Source of the DNA: Halothece sp. PCC 7418
GTDB taxonomy: Bacteria > Cyanobacteriota > Cyanobacteriia > Cyanobacteriales > Rubidibacteraceae
Length of the DNA stretch: 64,000 bases
Assembly: GCF_000317635.1 (NCBI RefSeq)
Contig: NC_019779.1
Coordinates: 372,001 to 436,000, forward strand
Reading direction: 5' to 3'
The notes under the pieces are model-generated. The model was given only the letters and a program-made list of their open reading frames with translations. It made no database searches and had not been told where the DNA came from. The position numbers and the translations under genes are program-made. Shown here in pieces: positions 9,818-19,148 of the stretch. How positions within the stretch are numbered: the first letter of the stretch is position 1; each line of letters starts with the position of its first letter.

Positions 9818-10168
9818 ATGTCCCACTTTAGCACTCTCCGTACCAAAATTAGCAACGCGGAAATTCTCAAAACGTCCTTAAGCGACCTGGGTCTAACCGT
9901 TAAAACTAATGCGGATGTTCGTGGCTATAATGGTCAACGTCTTCGTGCGGATATCGTAGCGCAATTAGAAGGGGAATACGATTTAGGTTGGTCTGAAAAC
10001 AGTGATGGCACTTACGACCTGATTGCTGATCTTTGGGGTGTTGCGAAAAAGCATAATCAAACTGAGTTAATTAACTCCATTAACCAAAAGTATGCAGTTA
10101 ATAAAACCCTCGCAGAAGCGAAGCAACGTGGTCTGGAAAATGCCAACGTTAAGTTAGTGGTTCAGTAA
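9818..10168 (+). CDS. ycf35: DUF1257 protein Ycf35
   Basis: A protein of 116 residues starting MSHFSTLRTKI, a clear Ycf35/DUF1257 opening, with the conserved core YNGQRLRADIVAQLEGEYDLGW and a helical C-terminus. A strong AGGAGG Shine-Dalgarno lies just before the ATG at 9818. Ycf35 is found in cyanobacteria and in plastid genomes of algae; its biochemical role is unknown. Its pairing with ycf46 suggests the two work together, which is inference. The unit ends at a clear intrinsic terminator at 10235-10264. Confidence 0.9.
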   Translation: MSHFSTLRTKISNAEILKTSLSDLGLTVKTNADVRGYNGQRLRADIVAQLEGEYDLGWSENSDGTYDLIADLWGVAKKHNQTELINSINQKYAVNKTLAEAKQRGLENANVKLVVQ

Positions 10169-10234
10169 TCAGTATCCTAACTTGGTAGGGGCGTTTTCTA
10201 AAAACGTCTTTACTGCGCGTTCCCAAGCTGCAAC

Positions 10235-10264
10235 GGGTTGACCATTTTGGTTAACCCTTTTTTT
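10235..10264 (+). terminator. Rho-independent terminator after ycf35
   Basis: A nine-base stem GGGTTGACC (10235-10243) pairs with GGTTAACCC (10249-10257) with one G-T wobble and a five-base loop, followed directly by seven T (10258-10264). It lies 66 bases after the ycf35 stop and is well placed to end the RHH-ycf46-ycf35 unit. Confidence 0.85.
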
Positions 10265-10309
10265 ATGAATGTTGTTACTTAATGGCTTAAAAGACAAAAT
10301 TATTGGTTT

Positions 10310-10337
10310 TTGTTATTCGTTCTTTGTTCTTTGGTAA
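10310..10337. repeat. Heptamer short tandem repeat, four copies
   Basis: Four successive seven-base units of the form T-[TC]-G-[TG]-T-[AC]-[TA] (TTGTTAT, TCGTTCT, TTGTTCT, TTGGTAA) lie between the ycf35 terminator and cobK. They resemble the short tandemly repeated repetitive (STRR) sequences known in cyanobacteria. Confidence 0.65.
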
Positions 10338-10374
10338 CTCTAAACAAGGGTGAATGAAAAGTGGCAATTCCTAG

Positions 10375-11142
10375 ATGAAGAGAAAGATTTGGTTGATTGG
10401 TGGAACAAGTGAAAGTGTGGTGATTGCCGAGAAATTAATGGGTTATGGTTATCACTGTCTAGTGAGTGTAACCACAGAAGCAGCGATCGCGCTGTATCCA
10501 AAATCAGAATTAATGACCATTAAAGTGGGTGCACTGTCCCGAGAGGAAATGGCGCAACTGATCCAAGAGAATCAAATTAAGATAATTGTTGATGCCTCTC
10601 ATCCTTACGCGATCGTGGTTTCGGAAAATGTAATTGCGCTGGCGAATCAATTCAATCTTCCTTACTTACGCTACGAACGCCCTGCATTATCTTCAGACAA
10701 CGATCCTCATACCCTAATTTTAGATAGTTTCGACACCCTCATCAACGGCGATTATTTGCATCAACAGCGAGTCTTACTCACCGTTGGCTATAAAGCCCTC
10801 TCTTACTTTCAATCATGGCAGGAAGATGCCCTTTTATTTGCCCGCATCTTACCCACGGTGACTTCTCTCGAAAATGCTTTAGCAGCAGGATTTACTCACA
10901 AACAACTGATGGCGTTACGTCCTCCCGTCAGTTACGACTTAGAAAAAGCCCTCTGTGAACAATGGAAAATTTCTTTAATCATCACTAAGGCTTCAGGAAG
11001 TGCTGGGGGGGAAGATACGAAACAAGCCGTCGCCAAAGCCCTTGATATTCCTTTAATTATTATTGACCGTCCTCACCTTGCCTACCCCCAGAAAACCAGT
11101 AAACTGGAAGATGTCGTTAATTTTTGTCTCGATTATGGCTGA
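10375..11142 (+). CDS. cobK: Precorrin-6A reductase
   Basis: A protein of 255 residues. The N-terminus KIWLIGGTSESVVIAEKL is the CobK/CbiJ nucleotide-binding start. VDASHPYA, the family signature, follows near residue 83, then YLRYERP, and late in the chain ITKASGSAGGEDTK. The enzyme reduces the macrocycle with NAD(P)H in cobalamin synthesis in the cytosol. The last eight bases overlap the next gene (DUF2470), pointing to translational coupling. Another cobalamin gene (cobH) is far away at 37.6 kb. No cobalamin riboswitch was seen upstream. Confidence 0.93.
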   Translation: MKRKIWLIGGTSESVVIAEKLMGYGYHCLVSVTTEAAIALYPKSELMTIKVGALSREEMAQLIQENQIKIIVDASHPYAIVVSENVIALANQFNLPYLRYERPALSSDNDPHTLILDSFDTLINGDYLHQQRVLLTVGYKALSYFQSWQEDALLFARILPTVTSLENALAAGFTHKQLMALRPPVSYDLEKALCEQWKISLIITKASGSAGGEDTKQAVAKALDIPLIIIDRPHLAYPQKTSKLEDVVNFCLDYG

Positions 11143-11413
11143 TCCCTTAACGCCCCAAATCAGCGATCGCATTTGTCAACACATGAATGAAGATCACAGT
11201 GATGCGGTTCTACTTTATGCAAAAACGTTTGGCAAGACACCAGAAGCAGAATCTGCAATTCTCAATTCTGTGGATACCGATGGCATGAATCTATCGGCAA
11301 CCGTTGGGGGAACTTCGATTCCACTACGCATTCCGTTTGATCATCCCCTCCAGGATTCAGAAGATGCACACCACACCTTAATTGCGATGGTTAAGCAAGC
11401 GAAACAAAGTTAA
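11135..11413 (+). CDS. DUF2470 protein, Dri1-like
   Basis: A protein of 92 residues. The start at ATG 11135 (MADPLTPQISDRICQHMNEDHSDAVLLY) is preferred over longer versions because the DUF2470 domain begins there and the ATG overlaps the cobK stop by eight bases. Conserved features are HMNEDH near residue 16, DTDGMNL, and a final SEDAHHTLIAMVKQA. The small cyanobacterial DUF2470 protein Dri1 (Ssr1698) binds heme and affects succinate dehydrogenase. Similarity of size and ends suggests this is its homologue. The link with cobK, another tetrapyrrole gene, fits but proves nothing. Confidence 0.85.
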   Translation: MADPLTPQISDRICQHMNEDHSDAVLLYAKTFGKTPEAESAILNSVDTDGMNLSATVGGTSIPLRIPFDHPLQDSEDAHHTLIAMVKQAKQS

Positions 11414-11476
11414 CCTCATTTTTGGTGATAGCGGATCAACCAGGAACAACCGTCGAAGTGATTTTCCCCCTTCCGA

Positions 11477-12913
11477 TTATTTCTTCTGTCGGATCTGTTC
11501 CAATAACGCATAAAAGGGATCCCACTCGTTATCTAAACTAATCGGTTCCCAGACCGATTCAATAACAGAACGCAGTAAAGCCGTTTGCGGATTTTTGGCT
11601 TGCAGACGCGACTCCACCTGTTCCAATTCCGCATCGGTACACTGTTGTAATAGGCCCTGATAAACCGTTTGCCACTGTTCCCAAAGACTAGACTGTTCTC
11701 GCAGTTGTTTCACAAACTCTGCATTCTCTAAAATCAAGTGTGAGTGGTCTCGCCACTGCGGACTAAACCAATTCCCCAACTCTGCAAAAAAGCGATGATA
11801 GGGAACTTGAGAATCTCGTAATAAGTTAACTGTTGCTGCCACTAACTCTTCCGCATTGGGAGTGGAGAGAGAAACAAAGCCCAACTTCTCACTCATTAAC
11901 TGGCGATAGGTTGCCTGATAATGGCTGTCAAACTCAGCCAAGCCCAAGTCTAAATCTTTTTGCGACATGGCGAGATTTAGGGGACCCTGCAACCGTTCTA
12001 AATTCCAGTGACAGATGTAGGCTTGATTGCCATAGCGATATAAACCCGAATAATCGAAGTAAGCAGCAGTAAACGCAGGATTATAGGTGGGAATAAACGC
12101 ATAGGGGCCATAATCAAAACTTTCCCCTGTAATTGACATATTATCCGTATTGAGAACCCCATGACAGAAACCAGCAACCATCCATTGTGCTGCTAACTCC
12201 GCCACTCGCTTCACCAACTCCGCGTAAAATTCCCCATAGGCATCAGGAGAAGTTTTTAAGTGGGGATAATAATAGGTAATGACATGATTTAATAAGTTCT
12301 TAATTAAGTCGGGACGGTTTAAATAGCTTAACCGTTCAAATGTTCCGAAGCGAATATGAGCATGACTGATGCGGATCATCACAGAAGCGCGAGTGGGAGA
12401 GGGTTCATCATTACGCCAGAGGGATTCCCCCGTTTCAATCAAACTGAGACAACGAGACGTTCGCACGCCTAATTGATGTAAGGCTTCTGATGCTAAGACT
12501 TCTCGTACCCCCCCTTTTAAGGTTAACCGTCCATCGGCATTGCGAGAATAGGGCGTTTGTCCGGATCCTTTCGTGCCAAAATCATAGAGTCGTTCATCTT
12601 TTCCCCGTACTTGTCCATATAAAAATCCCCGTCCATCACCGAGAAAGGGATTATAATTTCCAAACTGGTAGCCGTGATAACGCAAGGCGAGGAATGGGCG
12701 CACCCCTTGGAATTGTCCAAAGGCTTCAATAAAATGCTCATCATCCACCTGCGTTGGATCTAAATTGAGCAGAGAGAGGAGGAGGTCATCATTGCGAAAA
12801 CGGAGGAAATGTTGAGGAAACTCTGCTGCAGAAACCACATCATAATAGTCTTCGCCAAGAGTTTCGAGGGCAGGTTCGTAGGTTAGGTTGAGAAAAGGAT
12901 TGTTGGCAGTCAC
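11477..12913 (-). CDS. selO: SelO/YdiU family protein adenylyltransferase
   Basis: A 478-residue pseudokinase-fold enzyme. Seen: the N-terminal [23 protein letters not shown], the nucleotide-binding segment [40 protein letters not shown], and the catalytic region [23 protein letters not shown] with the metal-binding Asn and Asp. SelO transfers AMP to hydroxyl groups of Ser, Thr and Tyr in target proteins and has a redox role in bacteria and mitochondria. No C-terminal Cys or selenocysteine is present, so the redox-active tail of some homologues is lacking. It is followed by 15 bases after the ABC ATPase stop on the same strand. Confidence 0.93.
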   Translation of the reverse strand: MTANNPFLNLTYEPALETLGEDYYDVVSAAEFPQHFLRFRNDDLLLSLLNLDPTQVDDEHFIEAFGQFQGVRPFLALRYHGYQFGNYNPFLGDGRGFLYGQVRGKDERLYDFGTKGSGQTPYSRNADGRLTLKGGVREVLASEALHQLGVRTSRCLSLIETGESLWRNDEPSPTRASVMIRISHAHIRFGTFERLSYLNRPDLIKNLLNHVITYYYPHLKTSPDAYGEFYAELVKRVAELAAQWMVAGFCHGVLNTDNMSITGESFDYGPYAFIPTYNPAFTAAYFDYSGLYRYGNQAYICHWNLERLQGPLNLAMSQKDLDLGLAEFDSHYQATYRQLMSEKLGFVSLSTPNAEELVAATVNLLRDSQVPYHRFFAELGNWFSPQWRDHSHLILENAEFVKQLREQSSLWEQWQTVYQGLLQQCTDAELEQVESRLQAKNPQTALLRSVIESVWEPISLDNEWDPFYALLEQIRQKK

Positions 12914-12928
12914 TTCTACTTTTCTTTT

Positions 12929-13645
12929 TCAGGATACCGCAACTTCTAACATTTCTTCGGGGGTGAGATGAGAATAAATCACTTCCCCATCACGGAACCA
13001 AATAATGCGCTTGCTTTCACGGGCGACATCCACTTCATGAGTCACCATGACTACAGTAATCCCTCCTTCATGGAGTTCTTTAAAGATATCTAACACTTCT
13101 CTCACCGTGCGGGAATCTAACGCCCCTGTGGGTTCATCAGCGAGCAATAAACGAGGATTATTGACGATCGCGCGAGCAATGGCAACCCGTTGTTGCTGTC
13201 CCCCTGAGAGTTGATTGGGTTTATTATACAACCGACTCCCCAATCCCACTTTTTCTAACGCTAAAATCGCCCGTTCTTTCCGTTCATCAGGAGAAACCCC
13301 CGCATAAATCATCGGTAAAATCACATTATCCACCGCACTAAGATGAGGGAGTAAATGAAATTGTTGAAACACAAACCCAATTTTTCGATTGCGAATCTCA
13401 GCTAACGCTGCGTTGGGTAACTGGGAAATGTCCTGATTTTCTAAGTAATAGCGTCCACTGGTGGGGCGATCTAAACAACCAATCACATTCATCGCCGTTG
13501 ATTTTCCTGAACCAGAAGCCCCCATAATGGAACAATATTCCCCTTCTTCAACAATGAGATTAATATGATTGAGGGCATGAACCGCAGTGTTTCCCGTCCC
13601 ATATACTTTACAAATATCTTCAAGGCGAATCAGCATTGAGTTCAT
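12929..13645 (-). CDS. ABC transporter ATP-binding protein, MacB/LolD/DevA type
   Basis: A protein of 238 residues, a single nucleotide-binding domain. Walker [11 protein letters not shown]-loop [15 protein letters not shown], signature [14 protein letters not shown], Walker [14 protein letters not shown] and the H-switch MVTHE are all intact. The [10 protein letters not shown] variant is typical of the MacB/LolD group that drives lipoprotein release or tripartite efflux. No permease or membrane-fusion gene is next to it. It lies between selO and an M16 peptidase, so the partner must be elsewhere. Confidence 0.93.
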   Translation of the reverse strand: MNSMLIRLEDICKVYGTGNTAVHALNHINLIVEEGEYCSIMGASGSGKSTAMNVIGCLDRPTSGRYYLENQDISQLPNAALAEIRNRKIGFVFQQFHLLPHLSAVDNVILPMIYAGVSPDERKERAILALEKVGLGSRLYNKPNQLSGGQQQRVAIARAIVNNPRLLLADEPTGALDSRTVREVLDIFKELHEGGITVVMVTHEVDVARESKRIIWFRDGEVIYSHLTPEEMLEVAVS

Positions 13646-13714
13646 GATCTATGGCTGGTTTGGTCTGATTTGATCTTAACGGTGAGGAAAGAAGATTTTT
13701 TGATCGATGCGAAA

Positions 13715-15001
13715 TCACTCATTTGTACCAGACGCTGTTTCAAATGGTTTCATGACCGTGAGCGCATACCGATCGGGAGATAAGTAAGTTTTTGCTAACT
13801 GTTGCAGTTCTTCGGGTTGTAGCTGTTGGATGCGCTGGGGATAACTCAAAGACATTTGAACTTGGGCGAGGGTGCTGTAATAGCCGTATAAGCCAGCCAG
13901 TTGTCCTGGGGTTTCGGTGGAAAAGGCGTAATCGTTACAGAGGAGTCGTTTAGCGCGGTTGAGTTCTTTTTCCGTGATTGGTTGGGTTTGCAATTCTAAA
14001 ACGCGATCGCGCAATATAGCTTCAACCCTTGCCAAATTTTCGGGGGCTAACCAACAATTAATCGTAAACAAACTGGAATCTTGCTGCAGAGAAAAGCCAC
14101 TGCCAATTTCATAAACCAACTGTTTCTCTTCTCGTAATTCTCGCACTAAACGAGACGTATTCCCTTGCGCCAGTAACACCGAGAGTAAATCCAACCCCAC
14201 CGCATCTTCCCAGTCTTCAATTCCCACCCCACGCCAGCCCATAATTAACCGAGCCACTTCTAAACGGGGTAAACGAATTTCTCGCCGTTGAGGGGTTGTT
14301 AATTGGGGTTGTGGGGCAATTTCAAACGGGGGACATTCCGAAGGCACACTAAAGGGATTAAAAGCCGACTCAATCCCTGCTAATGCTGTTTCTTGATCCA
14401 CATCTCCCACAACAACGATGGTCAGATTTTGCGGTTGGTAATACGTCCGATGGAAACAGCGGATTTGATTGGGCGATCGCGCTAATAAGGCTTCTTCTGT
14501 CCCTAAAATCGAACGTCCATAAGGATGTTGGTCATATAACGTTTCACATAAGGCTTGAAAGGCAAAACAATCGGGATCGTCTTCCGTTTGTCGAATCTCT
14601 TCTAAAACGACACCCTGTTCACAGAGAAACTCTTCCTCAGGAATTTCTGCTTGTAACAGCAACTCTGCTAAATAGGGTAAGGTTTGATGCCAATAACAAC
14701 CTGCTGTGGTCAAGAAAAAATGGGCAAAATCATAACTGGTTTCTGCATTTGCCATTCCCCCACAATTTTCGATGACATGATCAAACCAACCTGGCGGGAT
14801 GCGTTTGGTTCCTTTAAAAATCAAATGTTCTAGAAAATGAGCCGTTCCCCACCACGGTTCTTGTCTTGCCCCAGCTTTCACCCAAACATCCGTTACCACC
14901 ACTGGTGTTGCGGTCAGTTGCTGGTGAATTACGGTTAAGCCATTATCCAGTTCGAGGACGGTCGCTGGAAACTTCTCAAGCGGTATGGTTAAGTCAGACA
15001 T
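13715..15001 (-). CDS. M16 family zinc peptidase
   Basis: A protein of 428 residues with the inverted zinc motif HFLEHLIFKGT (HxxEH) near residue 58 and the downstream Glu in the VVLEEIRQ segment, both required for zinc binding. The C-terminal half is the partner-like domain with R-x-L-R-E-E-K-Q-L-V-Y. M16 peptidases of this type degrade or process peptides, often as pairs. Cyanobacteria frequently encode two in tandem, but only one copy is seen here. No signal peptide is evident. It is divergent from alaS. Confidence 0.93.
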   Translation of the reverse strand: MSDLTIPLEKFPATVLELDNGLTVIHQQLTATPVVVTDVWVKAGARQEPWWGTAHFLEHLIFKGTKRIPPGWFDHVIENCGGMANAETSYDFAHFFLTTAGCYWHQTLPYLAELLLQAEIPEEEFLCEQGVVLEEIRQTEDDPDCFAFQALCETLYDQHPYGRSILGTEEALLARSPNQIRCFHRTYYQPQNLTIVVVGDVDQETALAGIESAFNPFSVPSECPPFEIAPQPQLTTPQRREIRLPRLEVARLIMGWRGVGIEDWEDAVGLDLLSVLLAQGNTSRLVRELREEKQLVYEIGSGFSLQQDSSLFTINCWLAPENLARVEAILRDRVLELQTQPITEKELNRAKRLLCNDYAFSTETPGQLAGLYGYYSTLAQVQMSLSYPQRIQQLQPEELQQLAKTYLSPDRYALTVMKPFETASGTNE

Positions 15002-15256
15002 GAGAAGGAACTGTTGTTTACATTACATCACCCAAGGTAGGTCTATCGTAGCAGAAATTTCTAGGTTTGTTAACTTCGAGACGTCGGCGCGAGTGAGCAG
15101 CGTTAAACCCAAAGATTACGGTAATAGCGCAATTACTGCAAATATTTCGCCCCTGTCAAGAAACATCTCGAAATGTTAAGCCCAAGCAATGGCAACAAAA
15201 GTTTTTAGAATGGGAGATAAACTGTCGTTATTTTAACTCTCTAAACTAAAAGACTA

Positions 15257-17887
15257 ATGCCTAACGCTCCTCAATATCTTAGCGGGAATCAAATTCGCCA
15301 AACCTTTCTCGACTTTTATGCCAAGCGGGGACATGAAGTGTTACCCAGCGCATCTCTCGTTCCAGAAGATCCGACGGTTTTATTGACCATTGCGGGAATG
15401 CTTCCGTTTAAGCCGATCTTTCTCGGACAAAAAACAGCCCCCTACAATCGCGCGACAACGTCTCAGAAGTGTATCCGCACCAACGATATTGAAAATGTGG
15501 GACGCACCAAACGTCACCATACCTTCTTTGAGATGTTAGGAAACTTCAGTTTTGGCGATTATTTCAAAGAAGAAGCGATTCAATGGGCGTGGGAACTCTC
15601 CACTGAAGGATTTGGTCTTGACCCAGAACGCCTCGTTCCCAGTGTTTATAAAGAGGATGAAGAAGCCTTTGCCATTTGGCGGGATAAAATTGGGGTTGCA
15701 CCGCATCGCATTCAACGCATGGGTGAAGAGGATAATTTTTGGGCTGCGGGTCCCACCGGTCCTTGTGGTCCCTGTTCCGAGATTTATTATGATTTTCATC
15801 CCGAATTAGGGGACGAAGAGATTGATTTAGAAGATGACTCCCGCTTCATTGAGTTTTATAATCTTGTCTTCATGCAGTTTAATCGAGATAGTGAAGGGAA
15901 TCTCACCCCGTTACAGAATCAAAATATTGATACAGGGTTAGGATTGGAACGGATGGCGCAAATCCTACAACAAGTCCCCAATAACTACGAAACGGATCTC
16001 ATTTTCCCGATTATTAAAACCGCTGCAGAAATTGCCAATTTAGATTATTCGCAAGCGGATGAGAAGCAACAAGTCTCTCTGAAAGTAATTGGCGATCACG
16101 TGCGTGCTGTGGTTCACATGATTGCAGATGGGGTAACAGCTTCTAACCTGGGACGCGGTTATATTCTCCGCCGTTTGATTCGTCGGGTGGTGCGTCATGG
16201 ACGGTTGTTAGGGATTACCCGCGAGTTTACCCAAGATGTTGCTGAAAGCGCGATCGCGCTGATGGAAGACCATTATTCTAATTTGCGCGAAGGAGAAAAA
16301 CAAATTAAACAAGAATTACAGCGCGAAGAATCCCGTTTCTTGGAAACCTTAGAACGAGGGGAGAAACTCTTAGGGGAGATTCTGCAAAAAGAAAGCCAAC
16401 AGATTTCTGGCGAGGATGCGTTTGTTCTGTATGACACCTATGGTTTCCCCTTAGAATTAACGCAAGAAATCGCGGAAGAGAAAGGCTTAACCGTGGATCT
16501 CGATGGGTTTGAAGTGGAAATGGAAAAACAACGTCAGCGTTCCCAAGCAGCCCATGAAACCATTGATTTAATGGTACAGGGAAGTCTGGATAAACTGGCG
16601 CAAAGTGTTCATCCCACTGAATTTGTTGGCTATACCAATCCTCACGCTAGCGCAAGAGTGGAAGCAGTCTTAGTACAAGGAAAAACCGTCCAAGAAGCAG
16701 AAGCAGGAGATCAGGTGCAACTGGTGCTGGATCAAACCCCCTTCTACGCCGAATCTGGAGGACAAATTGGCGATCGCGGTTATCTTTCAGGAGATAATCT
16801 CTTAGTCCGTATTGAAGATGTGCAAAAAGAATCTAGCATCTTTGTTCACATCGGACGCATTGAACGGGGAATCATCCGCGTCGGGGATACCGTTACCGCA
16901 ACCATCGATCGCGCCTGTCGTCGTCGCGCTCAAGCCCATCATACAGCAACCCATTTACTACAAGCAGCCCTCAAACAAATCATTGACCCTTCTGTTTCCC
17001 AAGCGGGTTCTTTGGTCGCCTTTGACCGCTTACGATTTGATTTTAACTGTCCCCGTCAAATTACCCCTGACGAGTTACAGCAAGTGGAAGATACCATTAA
17101 TACATGGATTGCTGAAGCCCATGACACGCAATCGGATGTGATGCCTTTTGATGATGCTAAAGAAAAAGGCGCGATCGCGATGTTTGGAGAAAAGTATGAT
17201 GATATTGTTCGCGTCATTGATGTTCCCGGGGTTTCCATGGAACTCTGTGGCGGAACTCATGTCAATAACACCGCGGAAATTGGACTGTTTAAGATTATCT
17301 CCGAAACTGGGATCTCTTCGGGGGTGCGTCGCATTGAAGCCGTCGCTGGTCCTGCTGTTTTAGAATATCTCAACCTACGGGAAAAAATTGTGCGCGATCT
17401 CAGTAAACATTTCAAAGTCCAGCCAGAAGAAGTTCCCCATCGCATTGAAAACTTACAATCGGAACTGAAACAAACCCAAAAACAACTGGATGCGGTAAAA
17501 CAAGAACTCGCCCTTGCTAAATCGGATCAACTCCTTGCTGAAGCAGAAGCAGTGGGAGACTTCCAAGTTTTAGTGACCCAAGTGGAAGCCATGGACGCAA
17601 AAGCCCTACAAACCGCAGCCGAACGCCTCCAACAAAAACTAGGAGAAGCAGCGGTGGTTCTAGGATCAGTTCCCGCAGAAGGAAAAGTTAGTTTAGTGGC
17701 TGCATTTAGCCCAAAAGTGAATGAAAAAGGCTTACAAGCTGGTAAATTTATTGGCGGTATCGCTAAAATTTGCGGTGGTGGTGGCGGGGGTCGCCCAAAC
17801 CTCGCCCAAGCTGGCGGAAAAGATGCGTCTAAGTTACCAGAAGCACTGGAAAACGCGCAAAAGCAGTTGCGGGAACAATTGCAATAA
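15257..17887 (+). CDS. alaS: Alanyl-tRNA synthetase
   Basis: A full-length 876-residue AlaRS. The catalytic domain begins [26 protein letters not shown]. Also seen are [15 protein letters not shown], the tRNA-recognition region, the editing domain with the [12 protein letters not shown] zinc motif and CGGTHV, then a coiled coil and the Gly-rich C-Ala domain ([20 protein letters not shown]). It charges tRNA-Ala and hydrolyses mischarged Ser and Gly. The end of the gene lies about 27 bases from the palindrome of the IsrB-type insertion. Confidence 0.98.
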   Translation: MPNAPQYLSGNQIRQTFLDFYAKRGHEVLPSASLVPEDPTVLLTIAGMLPFKPIFLGQKTAPYNRATTSQKCIRTNDIENVGRTKRHHTFFEMLGNFSFGDYFKEEAIQWAWELSTEGFGLDPERLVPSVYKEDEEAFAIWRDKIGVAPHRIQRMGEEDNFWAAGPTGPCGPCSEIYYDFHPELGDEEIDLEDDSRFIEFYNLVFMQFNRDSEGNLTPLQNQNIDTGLGLERMAQILQQVPNNYETDLIFPIIKTAAEIANLDYSQADEKQQVSLKVIGDHVRAVVHMIADGVTASNLGRGYILRRLIRRVVRHGRLLGITREFTQDVAESAIALMEDHYSNLREGEKQIKQELQREESRFLETLERGEKLLGEILQKESQQISGEDAFVLYDTYGFPLELTQEIAEEKGLTVDLDGFEVEMEKQRQRSQAAHETIDLMVQGSLDKLAQSVHPTEFVGYTNPHASARVEAVLVQGKTVQEAEAGDQVQLVLDQTPFYAESGGQIGDRGYLSGDNLLVRIEDVQKESSIFVHIGRIERGIIRVGDTVTATIDRACRRRAQAHHTATHLLQAALKQIIDPSVSQAGSLVAFDRLRFDFNCPRQITPDELQQVEDTINTWIAEAHDTQSDVMPFDDAKEKGAIAMFGEKYDDIVRVIDVPGVSMELCGGTHVNNTAEIGLFKIISETGISSGVRRIEAVAGPAVLEYLNLREKIVRDLSKHFKVQPEEVPHRIENLQSELKQTQKQLDAVKQELALAKSDQLLAEAEAVGDFQVLVTQVEAMDAKALQTAAERLQQKLGEAAVVLGSVPAEGKVSLVAAFSPKVNEKGLQAGKFIGGIAKICGGGGGGRPNLAQAGGKDASKLPEALENAQKQLREQLQ

Positions 17888-17913
17888 CCAATTTCAACAA
17901 AAGATCCGTGGGA

Positions 17914-17941
17914 CTCCCCCACCTCGGAACAGGTGGGGGAG
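17914..17941. repeat. Right-end palindrome of the IsrB element
   Basis: CTCCCCCACCT (17914-17924) and AGGTGGGGGAG (17931-17941) form an 11-base perfect stem with a 6-base loop. It matches the left-end palindrome in its inner nine bases. It may also terminate alaS transcription, although no T run follows. Confidence 0.8.
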
Positions 17942-17948
17942 GAAAGCG

Positions 17949-17985
17949 GGTGAGTCGATACCGCTCGATGCGGTTGAGACTCACC
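17949..17985. repeat. Nested hairpin just downstream of isrB
   Basis: GGTGAGTC (17949-17956) pairs with GACTCACC (17978-17985). Inside it ACCGC (17960-17964) pairs with GCGGT (17970-17974). It is a two-part stem in the 3' untranslated region of the IsrB-type gene. Confidence 0.7.
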
Positions 17986-17990
17986 ACCTC

Positions 17991-19148
17991 TTAGGCTACG
18001 CATAGACCATTTGACCTCCTGATTAACGTTGTTTTTGACACCGAAAACTGCCCGATTCGCTTCCATTGCCAGTCATACAGCGACATAACTTTATTGACTT
18101 CGCTGTAGCCGCCAATGTACCCGATGGACTCGGTTTTACCTTTAGTAGCACGAACTAAGTCACCCACCCTAAACCCCCAAGGGGTAATAGTTCCGCCTTT
18201 GCGCTTCCTAACTCCGTTTTGACCTGGAATCTCAAAGTGAAGCTGGCGACGGAATACGCCGTACTCCTTGCCACGCTTGACTGCACCAGGGCGAGTGATG
18301 ATGCGAAACTGAGAATTGGTTGTGGTTACCTTACCCTTCCAAGTTTTACCGTGACCACAAGAACTGTGAAAACGCCGAAATTGAATGAAGTACCCGCAAG
18401 CCAAAGCAACACCATCAACAGAATGGGTTTCGGGCTTGGCTTCAGACTTATTTTGCTTATCCTTCACCAGTCCTAATGCAGTGCGAAGCTGAGAAGTGCC
18501 GTTGCCGTCTTTCTGCCATCCTTCACGCACATAAACAGGAGCTATCTTTTCGAGTTCTGAGATACAGAATTGCTGTCCAATCATCACGGGAGAAAAGCCC
18601 TTACCAGAACGCGCACCCTTGCGCCCACTGGTCAGGTCAACATCAGCCCTCACTTTCTCATAACCAATGGCGGTTATGGGGTAAATGCTGGCAATCTCCT
18701 TCACCACTCGAATTTCCAGTTGTCTGGATGCTCGAATAGAGGGAGCTAGCTTTTTGCCTCTGCGATTATCGAACCGCTTTTGGCGATGATTTCTCAGTTT
18801 GAAGGGCACATCCCGATTGATGCGTCGGGAACGACGACTACGACGCAATAAGCGACGTTGATCCATTCGAGATCGAACTCTACCAAATGGCAAAATGAGA
18901 TGCAGTTGGAGCAGTGTGCATTTTGCCGACTGTACCCCAACCCCAGAATAAGATTTGCCAGGGTCTAGTCCCGCCACGACGGGTTGAGTTTCAGTTCCTG
19001 ATGGTTCTTGAAGCAACTGAACGTAGTACAGGCCCAAATCGCTCCACTTGCTAATAGCACGACCTGACTCTATCCATTTACGGGCCCGACTGGGCTTGGT
19101 CGGCATTAGCGGTTGCCCATCTTTGGAAACTACGGGAATTCGGTTCAT
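17991..19148 (-). CDS. isrB: IsrB-like RNA-guided nuclease (PLMP + split RuvC, no HNH)
   Basis: A protein of 385 residues. The N-terminus has the PLMP motif (residues 13-16) that defines the IscB/IsrB group. RuvC-I is AGLDPGKSYSGVGV with Asp62. An Arg-rich bridge helix follows at 98-109 (RRLLRRSRRSRR). RuvC-II is IGYEKVRADVD with Glu164. RuvC-III is ETHSVDGVALA with His242 and Asp245. Only about 80 residues separate RuvC-II and RuvC-III and no HNH or CxxC...CxxC pattern is there, which excludes IscB and points to IsrB. The C-terminal third (FRVGDLVRA at 326-334) fits the target-interaction domain. Known IsrB proteins nick DNA guided by an omega RNA. TnpB is unlikely because of the PLMP motif and the short N-terminus. 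All catalytic residues appear intact. Confidence 0.85.
   Translation of the reverse strand: MNRIPVVSKDGQPLMPTKPSRARKWIESGRAISKWSDLGLYYVQLLQEPSGTETQPVVAGLDPGKSYSGVGVQSAKCTLLQLHLILPFGRVRSRMDQRRLLRRSRRSRRINRDVPFKLRNHRQKRFDNRRGKKLAPSIRASRQLEIRVVKEIASIYPITAIGYEKVRADVDLTSGRKGARSGKGFSPVMIGQQFCISELEKIAPVYVREGWQKDGNGTSQLRTALGLVKDKQNKSEAKPETHSVDGVALACGYFIQFRRFHSSCGHGKTWKGKVTTTNSQFRIITRPGAVKRGKEYGVFRRQLHFEIPGQNGVRKRKGGTITPWGFRVGDLVRATKGKTESIGYIGGYSEVNKVMSLYDWQWKRIGQFSVSKTTLIRRSNGLCVA

Noticed and set aside
10169-10374. Cobalamin riboswitch before cobK
   Set aside because: The gap holds a terminator and heptamer repeats; no B12-box-like sequence was recognised.
17527-18066. 179-codon minus-strand frame over the end of alaS
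   Set aside because: It is antisense to the well-supported C-terminal part of alaS and has no family resemblance or ribosome site.
17991-19148. TnpB transposon protein as identity for the 385-residue RuvC protein
   Set aside because: TnpB lacks the PLMP motif, has a different N-terminus and a C-terminal zinc finger (CxxC...CxxC) that is absent here.
17991-19148. IscB as identity
   Set aside because: No HNH domain and only about 80 residues between RuvC-II and RuvC-III, too short to contain one.
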